From: Bdellovibrio sp.
Lineage (GTDB): Bacteria > Bdellovibrionota > Bacteriovoracia > Bacteriovoracales > Bacteriovoracaceae
Reading direction: 5' to 3'
Length of the DNA: 44,457 nucleotides
Assembly (NCBI GenBank): GCA_020720455.1
Contig: DYOQ01000014.1
Span: forward strand, 10,469-54,925
Shown: positions 1 through 7,213 of the stretch, piece by piece
Position numbering within the stretch: the stretch's first letter is position 1
Layout of the letters: each line of letters begins with the position of its first letter
The notes under the pieces: model-generated
The model's input: only the letters and a program-made list of their open reading frames with translations
Database searches by the model: none
What the model was told of the DNA's origin: nothing
Position numbers and translations under genes: made by a program

Positions 1-29
1 CTAGGTTCGCGCCTGTTTTCTTCGGCCAT
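1..29 (-). CDS. Possible 5' end of a gene leaving the window
   Basis: On the minus strand an ATG at 29-27 opens a frame (MAEENRREP...) that stays open to the window edge. It lies 16 nt after the stop of the membrane protein upstream, as expected for a further operon member. There is no clear Shine-Dalgarno sequence and only nine codons are visible, so this is a weak call and no function can be proposed. Confidence 0.25.
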
Positions 30-45
30 CTAATATTATAAAATT

Positions 46-465
46 CTATTTGATTGGTGAAATATATTTCTTGTTAATAAAAAAATAGATAAACATTAGA
101 CAATCAAACAAAGTTGTTCCAAATATTCCAAAGGTAAATGCCCAGGATGAAATGACAATAGAGATAGTCATTAGAGGTAGATTTATTACGACATGACAAA
201 TCATCCATTTTGGGATTTTAATTTTTTCTAGTAGGTTAGAGAAATAAAAACTGTAGGAGTAAAGGATTGAGATAATAGAGTATCGGCTTTTGCCGTTAGG
301 CCTATGGTCAAACTTTGGGTGTGCGTGGAGAGTTCTCCATGTATACGCAATTAGAAAAAACGAGATAAATAGCATATCAACATCAGACAAAAAGAAAATA
401 GTCTCTATTATTAGAAGCGGAGGAAGAACAACGAAATAGTAGTTTTTAATTCCAATTTTGTTCAT
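46..465 (-). CDS. Small multi-pass membrane protein, unknown function
   Basis: A 139-residue protein with hydrophobic stretches near residues 10-40, about 65-80 and 90-130, probably three to four membrane passes, with a short basic C-terminus. The middle carries His and Arg residues (RTLHAHPKFDHRP) between hydrophobic segments. I do not recognise a family. Its start overlaps the end of the upstream SDR-like gene by 20 bases, so the two are likely translationally coupled. That link is the only hint to its role. Confidence 0.6.
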   Translation of the reverse strand: MNKIGIKNYYFVVLPPLLIIETIFFLSDVDMLFISFFLIAYTWRTLHAHPKFDHRPNGKSRYSIISILYSYSFYFSNLLEKIKIPKWMICHVVINLPLMTISIVISSWAFTFGIFGTTLFDCLMFIYFFINKKYISPIK

Positions 466-1117
466 AAGGTGTTTGCTTGATTTTTAGCATCGATAAATCA
501 ACACTTCCTGGAACTGATAAAACAGTATCAATCGAACTTAATAATCCATCGACGTTCTTATATTCTTTTCCATCTTCAGGATATCCATCTAACATTAAAT
601 TACAAAACTTAATGTTGGAGTTGGCCCACTCTTCTTTGCAAACTTCCAAGAGGCACTTGAGTGACCTGTGAACGGTGCAAGCAGTAGCGTAGCTAGGGAG
701 TGATTCTTCTGTTAGTGAGTTTAAAACATTAATAAATATTCCCTCGCTCTCAGTGAGAAAATGTTTTGAATGTTTTAAAAGATGAAATTGGCCAAGAACG
801 GAGGTTAGTAAATTATTTTTAAACTCGTTGGTTGAAATATCTTCAATCGGGGCAGTTGGGAATGTCTCTTGAACATTAACTATGATTGATAAATCGTTTG
901 AATGTTCTTGAATCGTATCGAACATGTTTTCAACAGAGCTTTCATTGTTTAGCTCTGTTACAATATCAAAAAAGTGTCCATGATAGATTGGACACTCCTC
1001 TTTTCCTGCTCCAAAAACAACGAAATCTTTATTGAGAAGATGTTCACAGATCTCTTGTGCGATCTGGATGTGTGGATTAATTACGAGGGCAAATTTGCGA
1101 TATTCTAAATCAGACAT
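446..1117 (-). CDS. Degenerate SDR-fold protein, probably non-catalytic
   Basis: A 223-residue protein with the rhythm of a short-chain dehydrogenase/reductase: an N-terminal strand-helix, an NVQE segment at 81-84 where SDRs have NNAG, a Ser near 134 after a hydrophobic strand, and a Tyr at 143 followed by a long helix. The glycine-rich nucleotide motif after strand one is absent (it reads NPHIQIAQ), and no Lys stands four residues after Tyr143 (YATAC instead of YxxxK). The fold is inferred. Loss of cofactor and catalytic motifs argues for a pseudoenzyme or regulatory protein. It sits 9 nt after rny, probably in the same operon. Confidence 0.6.
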   Translation of the reverse strand: MSDLEYRKFALVINPHIQIAQEICEHLLNKDFVVFGAGKEECPIYHGHFFDIVTELNNESSVENMFDTIQEHSNDLSIIVNVQETFPTAPIEDISTNEFKNNLLTSVLGQFHLLKHSKHFLTESEGIFINVLNSLTEESLPSYATACTVHRSLKCLLEVCKEEWANSNIKFCNLMLDGYPEDGKEYKNVDGLLSSIDTVLSVPGSVDLSMLKIKQTPYEQNWN

Positions 1118-1126
1118 TGTTAGTCC

Positions 1127-2686
1127 TTATTTTGCAATACCAATGGCCTTTGTTTCTCTTAGAACAGTAATTTTAATAGTTCCAGGATAGCTCATCTCAC
1201 TCTCGATTTTTTTAGCGATGTCACGAGACAAGATTACAGTTTGCTCATCTGAAACTCTATCATTTTCAACTAGAACTCGAACTTCACGGCCGGCACTAAT
1301 TGCATAACTTTTTGAGATGCCGTCGAAGCTATTAACGATTGCTTCAATATCGGTCATTCTTGAAACGTATGATTCCATCATCGCCTTTCTTGCTCCTGGG
1401 CGAGCACCACTTAAAGCGTCGGCAGAGGCAACAATATGAGCTAGAACGGTCTCTGGTTTTTCATCATCATGGTGTGCCCTAATTGCATGAACGATATCAG
1501 GTGACTCACCATATTTTTTAGCAAAGTTTGCGCCAATCATGGCATGAGATCCTTCAGCTGAAGCATCTAGAACTTTACCGATGTCGTGTAGGAGTCCGGC
1601 CCTTCTTGCTTGTTTAATGTTTAGTCCAAGCTCGGCCGCCATTGAACCAGCTAAAAACGCTGTTTCAAGCGCATGTTGGTATTGATTTTGAGTATATGAA
1701 GTTCTCCAGTTTAGAGCACCTATAAGTTTTAATATCTCAGGGTGAATACCGTGAACACCAATTTCCATCTGGGCCTTCTCACCAAGTTCACGCAGTTGTT
1801 TGTCCATTTCAGTTTTAGATTTTTCGTAAAATTCTTCGATTTTTGCTGGATGAATTCTTCCATCTGCGATCAGTTTAAGAATTGTCATTCTTGCAATCTC
1901 TTTCCTTACTACGTTAAAAGATGAAATGACGGCCGTCTCAGGAGTGTCATCAATAATTAGATCTACACCACAGATTTGTTCAAACGCGCGGATGTTTCTT
2001 CCTTCTCGTCCAATTAGACGGCCCTTTATGTCATCAGAAGGTAGCTCAACTGAAGAGATGGTTTTTTCTCCAACATATTCTCCGGCAAACCTTTGAAGTG
2101 CTACTGAAATAATTTTCTTGGCCTTCTTCTCAGCTTCTTCATTTGCCTCTTCTTCGATTCTTCTTAATTCTTTCGCAAAAGCAACTTTCGCATTTTCTTC
2201 CATTGTTTTCATTAATTCATTTTTAGCTTCTTCTCTCGTCATGTTTGCGACTTTAGAGAGTTGATCTGCTAAATCATTTTGCTTTTCGCGATATTTATCA
2301 ATCTCTTGATTTACTTTCTCTTTTTTTCTGTCGAGCTCTTCTTCCTTTTCCTTCATGTTGACAACTTCTTTCGTGTGCTCATCAATTTTTTGGTCAAGAG
2401 CGAGTTCTTTTTTTGCAAGTTGTCTCTCTTGCTCTTTCCACTCATTCTCTCTTTTTTTCATCTCTTGTTCGAAAATTTGCTTTTCTTCAGTGACAATGTC
2501 TTTAGCCTCTTTTCTTGCTTTATACTTAATTTCAGAAGCTTTATTTTTTGCGCTCTCGATGATCTGATCGCCTTTAGACTCTCTGTCCTTAGTCTCTTTT
2601 GCAACCATCAGTTTTACGGTCACAAAACCGATGACTCCTCCAATGATAAATAGTAGTGCTGCTGCCAGAATGAACGTAGTATCCAT
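1127..2686 (-). CDS. rny: Ribonuclease Y (membrane-anchored endoribonuclease)
   Basis: RNase Y starts decay of many mRNAs at the inner membrane. The 519-residue product has the family layout and length (about 520): one N-terminal membrane helix (residues 4-26), a long charged coiled coil to about 185, a KH RNA-binding domain with GRLIGREGRN near 222-231, and an HD phosphohydrolase domain with LLHDIGK near 365 and downstream HH/D metal ligands. An in-frame ATG exists at 2731, but 2686 is preferred: GGAG lies 8 nt upstream and the membrane helix follows at once. Upstream are zapA and ftsY in the same direction, 63 nt from zapA. Confidence 0.95.
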   Translation of the reverse strand: MDTTFILAAALLFIIGGVIGFVTVKLMVAKETKDRESKGDQIIESAKNKASEIKYKARKEAKDIVTEEKQIFEQEMKKRENEWKEQERQLAKKELALDQKIDEHTKEVVNMKEKEEELDRKKEKVNQEIDKYREKQNDLADQLSKVANMTREEAKNELMKTMEENAKVAFAKELRRIEEEANEEAEKKAKKIISVALQRFAGEYVGEKTISSVELPSDDIKGRLIGREGRNIRAFEQICGVDLIIDDTPETAVISSFNVVRKEIARMTILKLIADGRIHPAKIEEFYEKSKTEMDKQLRELGEKAQMEIGVHGIHPEILKLIGALNWRTSYTQNQYQHALETAFLAGSMAAELGLNIKQARRAGLLHDIGKVLDASAEGSHAMIGANFAKKYGESPDIVHAIRAHHDDEKPETVLAHIVASADALSGARPGARKAMMESYVSRMTDIEAIVNSFDGISKSYAISAGREVRVLVENDRVSDEQTVILSRDIAKKIESEMSYPGTIKITVLRETKAIGIAK

Positions 2687-2749
2687 GATATTATCTCCAG
2701 TTGATCGGTGTACCCACCGATATATTGCCACGGTGTGAAAAGTCAGGTT

Positions 2750-3052
2750 CTAAGATTTGCTAGGAGAGATTGATTCGATAATATTTAGAGCATGGTTAGC
2801 TTTAGTTTGCAGATCGCCAACATTTCTTTTGTACTCTTTTTCTATATTCAGTTTATCAGAAGCAATTTTTAGCGCAGTTAATATCGCCACATCTTTATCG
2901 TCCAAGTTTATATTTCTATTCTTGATACTATTAGCTTCTTTTAAAACAGATTCGATCACATCTCCAACAGATACCTGATTGCTTGAGTCAGACTTATATC
3001 TAACCCTAAATCCAAGTATCTCAAATTCCTGTTCTCCACCCTTGTTATACAT
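2750..3052 (-). CDS. zapA: Cell division protein ZapA
   Basis: ZapA binds and cross-links FtsZ protofilaments. The 100-residue protein has the family's short N-terminal globular part (FEILGFRVRYKS) and a C-terminal helix that would form the tetrameric coiled coil (about 55-95), with the typical DKDVAILTALKIASD segment. Length is normal. It lies between ftsY (32 nt upstream) and rny, a common neighbourhood for zapA. The gap after it is too short for a 6S RNA gene, which often follows zapA elsewhere. The ribosome binding site is poor, which suggests translation coupled to ftsY. Confidence 0.88.
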   Translation of the reverse strand: MYNKGGEQEFEILGFRVRYKSDSSNQVSVGDVIESVLKEANSIKNRNINLDDKDVAILTALKIASDKLNIEKEYKRNVGDLQTKANHALNIIESISPSKS

Positions 3053-3084
3053 CTTTTTAGATTACAGAGAATCCATTGCTTTGT

Positions 3085-4179
3085 CTAGGTTCGCAGCAGT
3101 GCATTTAGATAATCATCAAGATTAAAAACATCGAGATCTTCAACAGATTCGCCAACTCCGATATAGCTAATTGGTACACCGAGCTTTTCGACGATTGAGA
3201 CGGCACTTCCGGCCTTGGAAGAGCTATCACATTTTGTAAAAATGAGGCCAGATATTGTAAGCGTTTTGTGAAACTCTTCTGCTTGCTTAAGCGCATTTTG
3301 CCCAGTTATAGCGTCAATGACAAGTAAAGTCTGATGGGGGGCATTATTATCAAGTTTCGCAAGCACTTTTTTTGTCTTTGCGAGTTCTTCCATTAGGTTT
3401 GTTTTTGTATGAAGACGGCCCGCAGTATCCAAGATGCAGTAGTCGGCCTTCTCTTTTATTGCTTTTTCTAACGCGCTATATGCGACTCCAGTTGGATTGC
3501 TTCCTTCGTTTGCTCTAACCATCTCAGCTCCGGCCCTTTTGCACCAAATTTCTAGCTGATCAACTGCAGCTGCCCGAAATGTATCACATGCTCCAACGAT
3601 TACGGTTGCTCCTTGTTTTTTGAGTTTTGTTGCTAATTTTCCTATTGTTGTTGTTTTTCCGGCGCCATTAACACCAACTATCATAATAACCTTTGGGCCA
3701 ACGTAATTACTGTTTGGATTAAATGAGTATAGCGAAGAGTCGATTTTTTGTTGATGAACTATCATCTTGTTTTTCATAAAATTAAATAGTGTATTTTTAA
3801 ACTGTTCCATCTCCATTTTGTCACTGAGTTTTTTAGAAACTAGTTTTAGCTCGGCCATTAATTCAGCAACAAGGGTTGGACCTAGATCTGCTAAATAGAG
3901 GATCTCTTCTATCTGCTCAATTGAGTCATCATCAAACTTATCACTCTTAAAAATAGTTTCTATTTTTCCCCATACTTGAGATCTGGAACTAGCAAGCCCT
4001 TTTTTTAATCTGTCGGCAAAAGTAATAGTTGGTTGTACTGGTTCTAAAGCTACCGGTTCTAAAATTGTTTGATTTTGTTTTTTTCTAGTGAGAAAAACAA
4101 CAAGCAATATGGTTGGAATTAGCAATGCTAAAGCGACGAGTGCTATCTCGATATAGGTTAATTGTAAAAGCTTTTCCAT
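3085..4179 (-). CDS. ftsY: Signal recognition particle receptor FtsY, membrane-anchored form
   Basis: FtsY docks SRP-ribosome complexes at the membrane and hydrolyses GTP with Ffh. This 364-residue form has a real N-terminal membrane helix (residues 8-30) instead of the long acidic A domain of E. coli. A helical N domain (about 55-140) and the G domain follow: P-loop GVNGAGKTTT near 169-178, DTAGR at 251-255, TKCD at 315-318. The last two elements are unusual: families normally have TKLD followed by GTAKGG, here TKCD followed by SSSKAG. The C-terminal IGVGE...DLDVF motif is intact. AAGAG lies 7 nt before the ATG. It heads the ftsY-zapA-rny operon. Confidence 0.95.
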   Translation of the reverse strand: MEKLLQLTYIEIALVALALLIPTILLVVFLTRKKQNQTILEPVALEPVQPTITFADRLKKGLASSRSQVWGKIETIFKSDKFDDDSIEQIEEILYLADLGPTLVAELMAELKLVSKKLSDKMEMEQFKNTLFNFMKNKMIVHQQKIDSSLYSFNPNSNYVGPKVIMIVGVNGAGKTTTIGKLATKLKKQGATVIVGACDTFRAAAVDQLEIWCKRAGAEMVRANEGSNPTGVAYSALEKAIKEKADYCILDTAGRLHTKTNLMEELAKTKKVLAKLDNNAPHQTLLVIDAITGQNALKQAEEFHKTLTISGLIFTKCDSSSKAGSAVSIVEKLGVPISYIGVGESVEDLDVFNLDDYLNALLRT

Positions 4180-4189
4180 TTTTTTACTC

Positions 4190-4216
4190 TTGTTTCATGG
4201 TTCTTTGTTCTATAAT
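4190..4216 (+). promoter_or_regulatory. Putative sigma-70 promoter for epmA
   Basis: TTGTTT at 4190-4195 and a perfect TATAAT at 4211-4216, with a short 15-nt spacer, lie in the 49-76 nt gap between divergent ftsY and epmA. The expected transcription start near 4222 leaves almost no leader for the GTG at 4229 but a normal one for the TTG at 4256, which supports the later start. The spacer is shorter than optimal. Confidence 0.4.
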
Positions 4217-4255
4217 TAGTTATCTGTTGTGAAAAATAATACTAAGGTGGAAGCA

Positions 4256-5218
4256 TTGTCAAACGGCCAAATTAATAGATTTAAGTTTACTCAAGGAGTC
4301 AGAGAGTTTTTTTTAAAAAATGGATTTTTAGATTGCCAGATTCCACCAATCGTTCCAAATCCTGGAATGGAAACCCATATCCACCCATTTCAATTAGCAA
4401 GCGTTAAAGATAATGTGAAGCTTGACCTCTATTTGCACACATCACCTGAATTTTACATGAAGAAACTATTATCAGAAGGACTAGGTGATATTTTTACCAT
4501 CGGATATGCCTTTAGAGATGAACCAATTTCTCCAATTCATCGGCCACAGTTTTTGATGCTCGAGTGGTATAGAGCAAATGCTCGATATGAAAAAATAATG
4601 GAAGATGTGCAAAAGTTAGTTTCGTTTATGATTCAATATATGCAAAGGGAGAATATTCCGCTTAAGCATGGTAGTGATAAAATCATTTTTGAACGAATGA
4701 CTGTGCAAGAGTTGTTTGAGAAATATCTTGGGGTGGATATTTTAAACTATCTGGAAGTTGATTCGATAAAGCATTTGATAGAAGAAAAATTTAAAGATAT
4801 TCCACTTCCTAGAAAAAACCTTGAGTGGGATGACTACTACTTTCTTCTTTTTTTAAATAAAATTGAACCAGAATTAGTTAATCACCCATATCTTTTGATC
4901 TATGAGTACCCATTTCATTTGAGTGCTTTAGCAACATTAAAAAATGATGATTCAAGAGTGTGCGAGCGGTTTGAACTATACATGGATGGTGTGGAAATTT
5001 GTAACTGCTTTAACGAATTGAGAGATATAAAGGAGCAAAAAGCTAGGTTTAAACTTCAAGCATTAGAAAAGAAAAAAGTGTATGGGTATGAGTTACCCGA
5101 TGCTCTTGTTCTATATGATGCTCTAAATAAAGGGATGCCAGAATCTTCTGGTGTTGCCCTTGGAATTGAACGGCTCTATCATGTTCTTAGTGGAAGAGAT
5201 GATATATTTTGGGAATAG
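4256..5218 (+). CDS. epmA: EF-P beta-lysyltransferase (EpmA/GenX/PoxA type)
   Basis: A stand-alone class II lysyl-tRNA synthetase catalytic core without the N-terminal anticodon-binding domain, the hallmark of EpmA, which attaches beta-lysine to elongation factor P so ribosomes pass polyproline stretches. Visible class II motifs include HTSPEFYMKKLL, the motif 2 region FRDEP...PQFLMLEWYR, and a C-terminal motif 3 (SGVALGIERL). Length (about 320) fits. A GTG at 4229 would add nine residues. I prefer TTG 4256, with AAGGTGG 5 nt upstream, because the promoter-like TATAAT lies so close. The EpmB partner is not in the window. Confidence 0.9.
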   Translation: MSNGQINRFKFTQGVREFFLKNGFLDCQIPPIVPNPGMETHIHPFQLASVKDNVKLDLYLHTSPEFYMKKLLSEGLGDIFTIGYAFRDEPISPIHRPQFLMLEWYRANARYEKIMEDVQKLVSFMIQYMQRENIPLKHGSDKIIFERMTVQELFEKYLGVDILNYLEVDSIKHLIEEKFKDIPLPRKNLEWDDYYFLLFLNKIEPELVNHPYLLIYEYPFHLSALATLKNDDSRVCERFELYMDGVEICNCFNELRDIKEQKARFKLQALEKKKVYGYELPDALVLYDALNKGMPESSGVALGIERLYHVLSGRDDIFWE

Positions 5219-5235
5219 CAACCTTGGAGGTTACA

Positions 5236-5505
5236 GTGAAGCTGTTATTTGTTTATCTTTTTTTTGCCGCTTCGTTATCAGCGGAGGAGGTCTTTAAAAA
5301 AGAGGTTTCAGTAGTTGAAGATAATCAGGGAAAGGCGTGTAATATTGCGTTTGGGAAATATAGACGTGAGTCTCAAGCAGAGTGTGCCAAGGTGAAAATG
5401 AGAGTAGATTATGATTCACTTAAGGTGTCTGAATGTGCGCAGGAAAAACTGCCGGACGGCAAATTTAAAGCGACATATAAGATAGAGTTCCAGTGTAAGA
5501 AATAG
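5236..5505 (+). CDS. Small exported protein with conserved-looking cysteines
   Basis: The start is GTG 5236 with GGAGG 5 nt upstream; an upstream in-frame codon at 5209 overlaps epmA and has no such site. The 89-residue product begins with a clear signal peptide (KLLFVYLFFAASLSA, cleavage probably after residue 15). The mature part is about 74 residues with four Cys (CNIAFG, ECAK, ECAQ, QCKK), which could form two disulfides in the periplasm. No family is recognised. It ends 1 nt from the stop of the convergent gene on the minus strand. It may be cotranscribed with epmA, 17 nt upstream. Confidence 0.7.
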   Translation: MKLLFVYLFFAASLSAEEVFKKEVSVVEDNQGKACNIAFGKYRRESQAECAKVKMRVDYDSLKVSECAQEKLPDGKFKATYKIEFQCKK

Positions 5506-5506
5506 C

Positions 5507-6316
5507 TCATGGCGCTGATAGGTAGTTCATTACTTGATGAATCTTGATATATGTTTCAGATTTGATGTGTTCCACTGGAACACTCATTGCCCAGCGAAGA
5601 TGGGCCATTTTCGAACTATTTTTTCGGAGATCATTTGTCCAAGCCTCAGTATATTTCATTGCAACGTACCCTGAAAATACAGCATACCATTTAGCAAGAT
5701 CATTTTGATTTTCAAAAAGATCAATAATAGACAATGCTCTCTCTGTGATCTCTCGCTTCATAGAAAAAAAGTTAGGCTTCTTTAGAGAGTTTGCATCAAT
5801 TTTTTGATTGATAAATGTTTCTAAAAAATAGATAGAAAAATCTATTGCGCTTTTTGATGTTGAAATTGTTTTGGTTTCTAATTCATAGTACTCAGCATCT
5901 AACACCATGGCACGATAGACCCCTTCTCTACTTCCACCTTGAGTAAGCGTATTATACCAAATCCCAAGATCGTTCTCAGTAGCTTCCCTAAGCTTAGTTG
6001 TTATAAAAAGTTCTTTGATGAATAGATAGTCTAGTTGTTGTTTTTGTTGGCCAGTCGGTGCCTTGGCGCTTGATAACTCTTTCTTGTTATAAACTGCGGT
6101 AGATTTTGTATCATCGTTTAGCTTTGGTATTTCCGGGAGCGTAATTTCATCTTCGCCCATAATTTTTTCAACATACTCGGGGCCAAGTTTTTCTGATAAA
6201 TATGTTCTAGCTTTGGAGAGAAAGTCACGCGCCATGTTTAGAAGGTCTGGGGTTGCGTTAGCTGAAGTGGTTAGTGTTAAAAATAATAACGTGACGATAA
6301 TGATTTTTGATCTCAT
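5507..6316 (-). CDS. Exported protein of unknown function downstream of tatC
   Basis: A 269-residue protein with a standard Sec signal peptide (RSKIIIVTLLFLTLTTSANA) and no twin arginine, so probably not a Tat substrate. The mature part is mostly helical; about residues 45-85 are Pro, Lys and Thr rich and probably a linker. The helical domain that follows has aromatic-rich stretches (LDAEYYELE, WYAVFSGYVAMKYTEAW). I do not recognise a family. It follows tatC by 3 nt, so the two are almost certainly cotranscribed, but the sequence shows no functional tie to Tat. Confidence 0.7.
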   Translation of the reverse strand: MRSKIIIVTLLFLTLTTSANATPDLLNMARDFLSKARTYLSEKLGPEYVEKIMGEDEITLPEIPKLNDDTKSTAVYNKKELSSAKAPTGQQKQQLDYLFIKELFITTKLREATENDLGIWYNTLTQGGSREGVYRAMVLDAEYYELETKTISTSKSAIDFSIYFLETFINQKIDANSLKKPNFFSMKREITERALSIIDLFENQNDLAKWYAVFSGYVAMKYTEAWTNDLRKNSSKMAHLRWAMSVPVEHIKSETYIKIHQVMNYLSAP

Positions 6317-6319
6317 AAA

Positions 6320-7036
6320 TTATTTCCTTATCATAATGAAAGATAAAACTAGGCCTATTTCAAAAAGTATTATTAGTGGTACTAACACTAAGAGCATGGT
6401 AAAGACATCAGGAGGCGTTACTATAGCTGCTAAGATAGTAAATGCTACGTAGGCATATCTTCTTGCGCTGTTAAGTCTTGAAAAGCTAACAATGTTTGTC
6501 ATTCGTAAAATTATAATTATGTTTGGAATTTGGAATAGTATTCCAAAACCAAGAATAAGTTTACTTGATAAAATTAAGTAATCTTTCATGTTAATGAAGG
6601 CGTTAACGTTACTTACTCCAAAATTTATAAAAAGTTTAATGAGCAAAGGTAAAACAATAGCGTGCCCTAGAAAAACTCCTAAACAAAATAGAAGAAAGCT
6701 AATAATGATTAATGGACGAACGATTTTAATTTCTTTTGTAAGTAACGCTGGCTTGATAAATCTCCAGATTTGAAAAAACCAAAGTGGCGATGTTAATACA
6801 ACAGATAACCATAGCGATAGCTGCATCTGGGATAAGATTTTGTCGAGTAATCCCGTGTAAATAATCTGGCCTGAACCTGAATTTAGAAAAAAAATTCTAA
6901 TAGGTCTTAAAAGTAATTCGATAAAAAAATCACCATAGTTAAATGTAATTAAAATACCAAAAAAAATGATCAGGATTATTTTAATCATTCTCAAACGTAA
7001 TTCTTCTAAGTGTTCAATTATCGGTTTTTTGTCCAT
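6320..7036 (-). CDS. tatC: Sec-independent translocase subunit TatC
   Basis: TatC is the receptor of the twin-arginine pathway, which exports folded proteins. The 238-residue protein has six membrane helices and the family signatures: N-terminal HLEELR at 9-14, the segment FFQIWRFIKPALLTKE after the second helix, and ATPPDVFTMLLVLVPLIILFE before the last helix. Length is typical. tatA/tatB are not adjacent. A TATAAT-like element on the minus strand (7099-7104) lies in the 177-nt gap to the divergent secreted-protein gene and could drive it, but no good -35 is visible. Confidence 0.95.
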   Translation of the reverse strand: MDKKPIIEHLEELRLRMIKIILIIFFGILITFNYGDFFIELLLRPIRIFFLNSGSGQIIYTGLLDKILSQMQLSLWLSVVLTSPLWFFQIWRFIKPALLTKEIKIVRPLIIISFLLFCLGVFLGHAIVLPLLIKLFINFGVSNVNAFINMKDYLILSSKLILGFGILFQIPNIIIILRMTNIVSFSRLNSARRYAYVAFTILAAIVTPPDVFTMLLVLVPLIILFEIGLVLSFIMIRK

Positions 7037-7213
7037 TTCTCAACTGCCAAAAAAAAATGGCGCTAAAAGGTTTAATATAAATATTTATTACTTCAAATAT
7101 TATAGGTGATCTGTTTAAAAATGGTTATTAAAAAATGTCATTTTGACTAGTTATTGAGGGGGCCTTATTCGGTGACTTAGTTAGTTTCAAGGTATGATAG
7201 AATCATTTTAGAG

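Noticed and set aside
2687-2731. N-terminal extension of RNase Y starting at 2731
   Set aside because: The 15 added residues precede the membrane anchor, which should be at the N-terminus. ATG 2686 has GGAG at good spacing.
2687-2749. 6S RNA gene between zapA and rny
   Set aside because: This is a common location, but the 63-nt gap cannot hold a roughly 180-nt 6S RNA.
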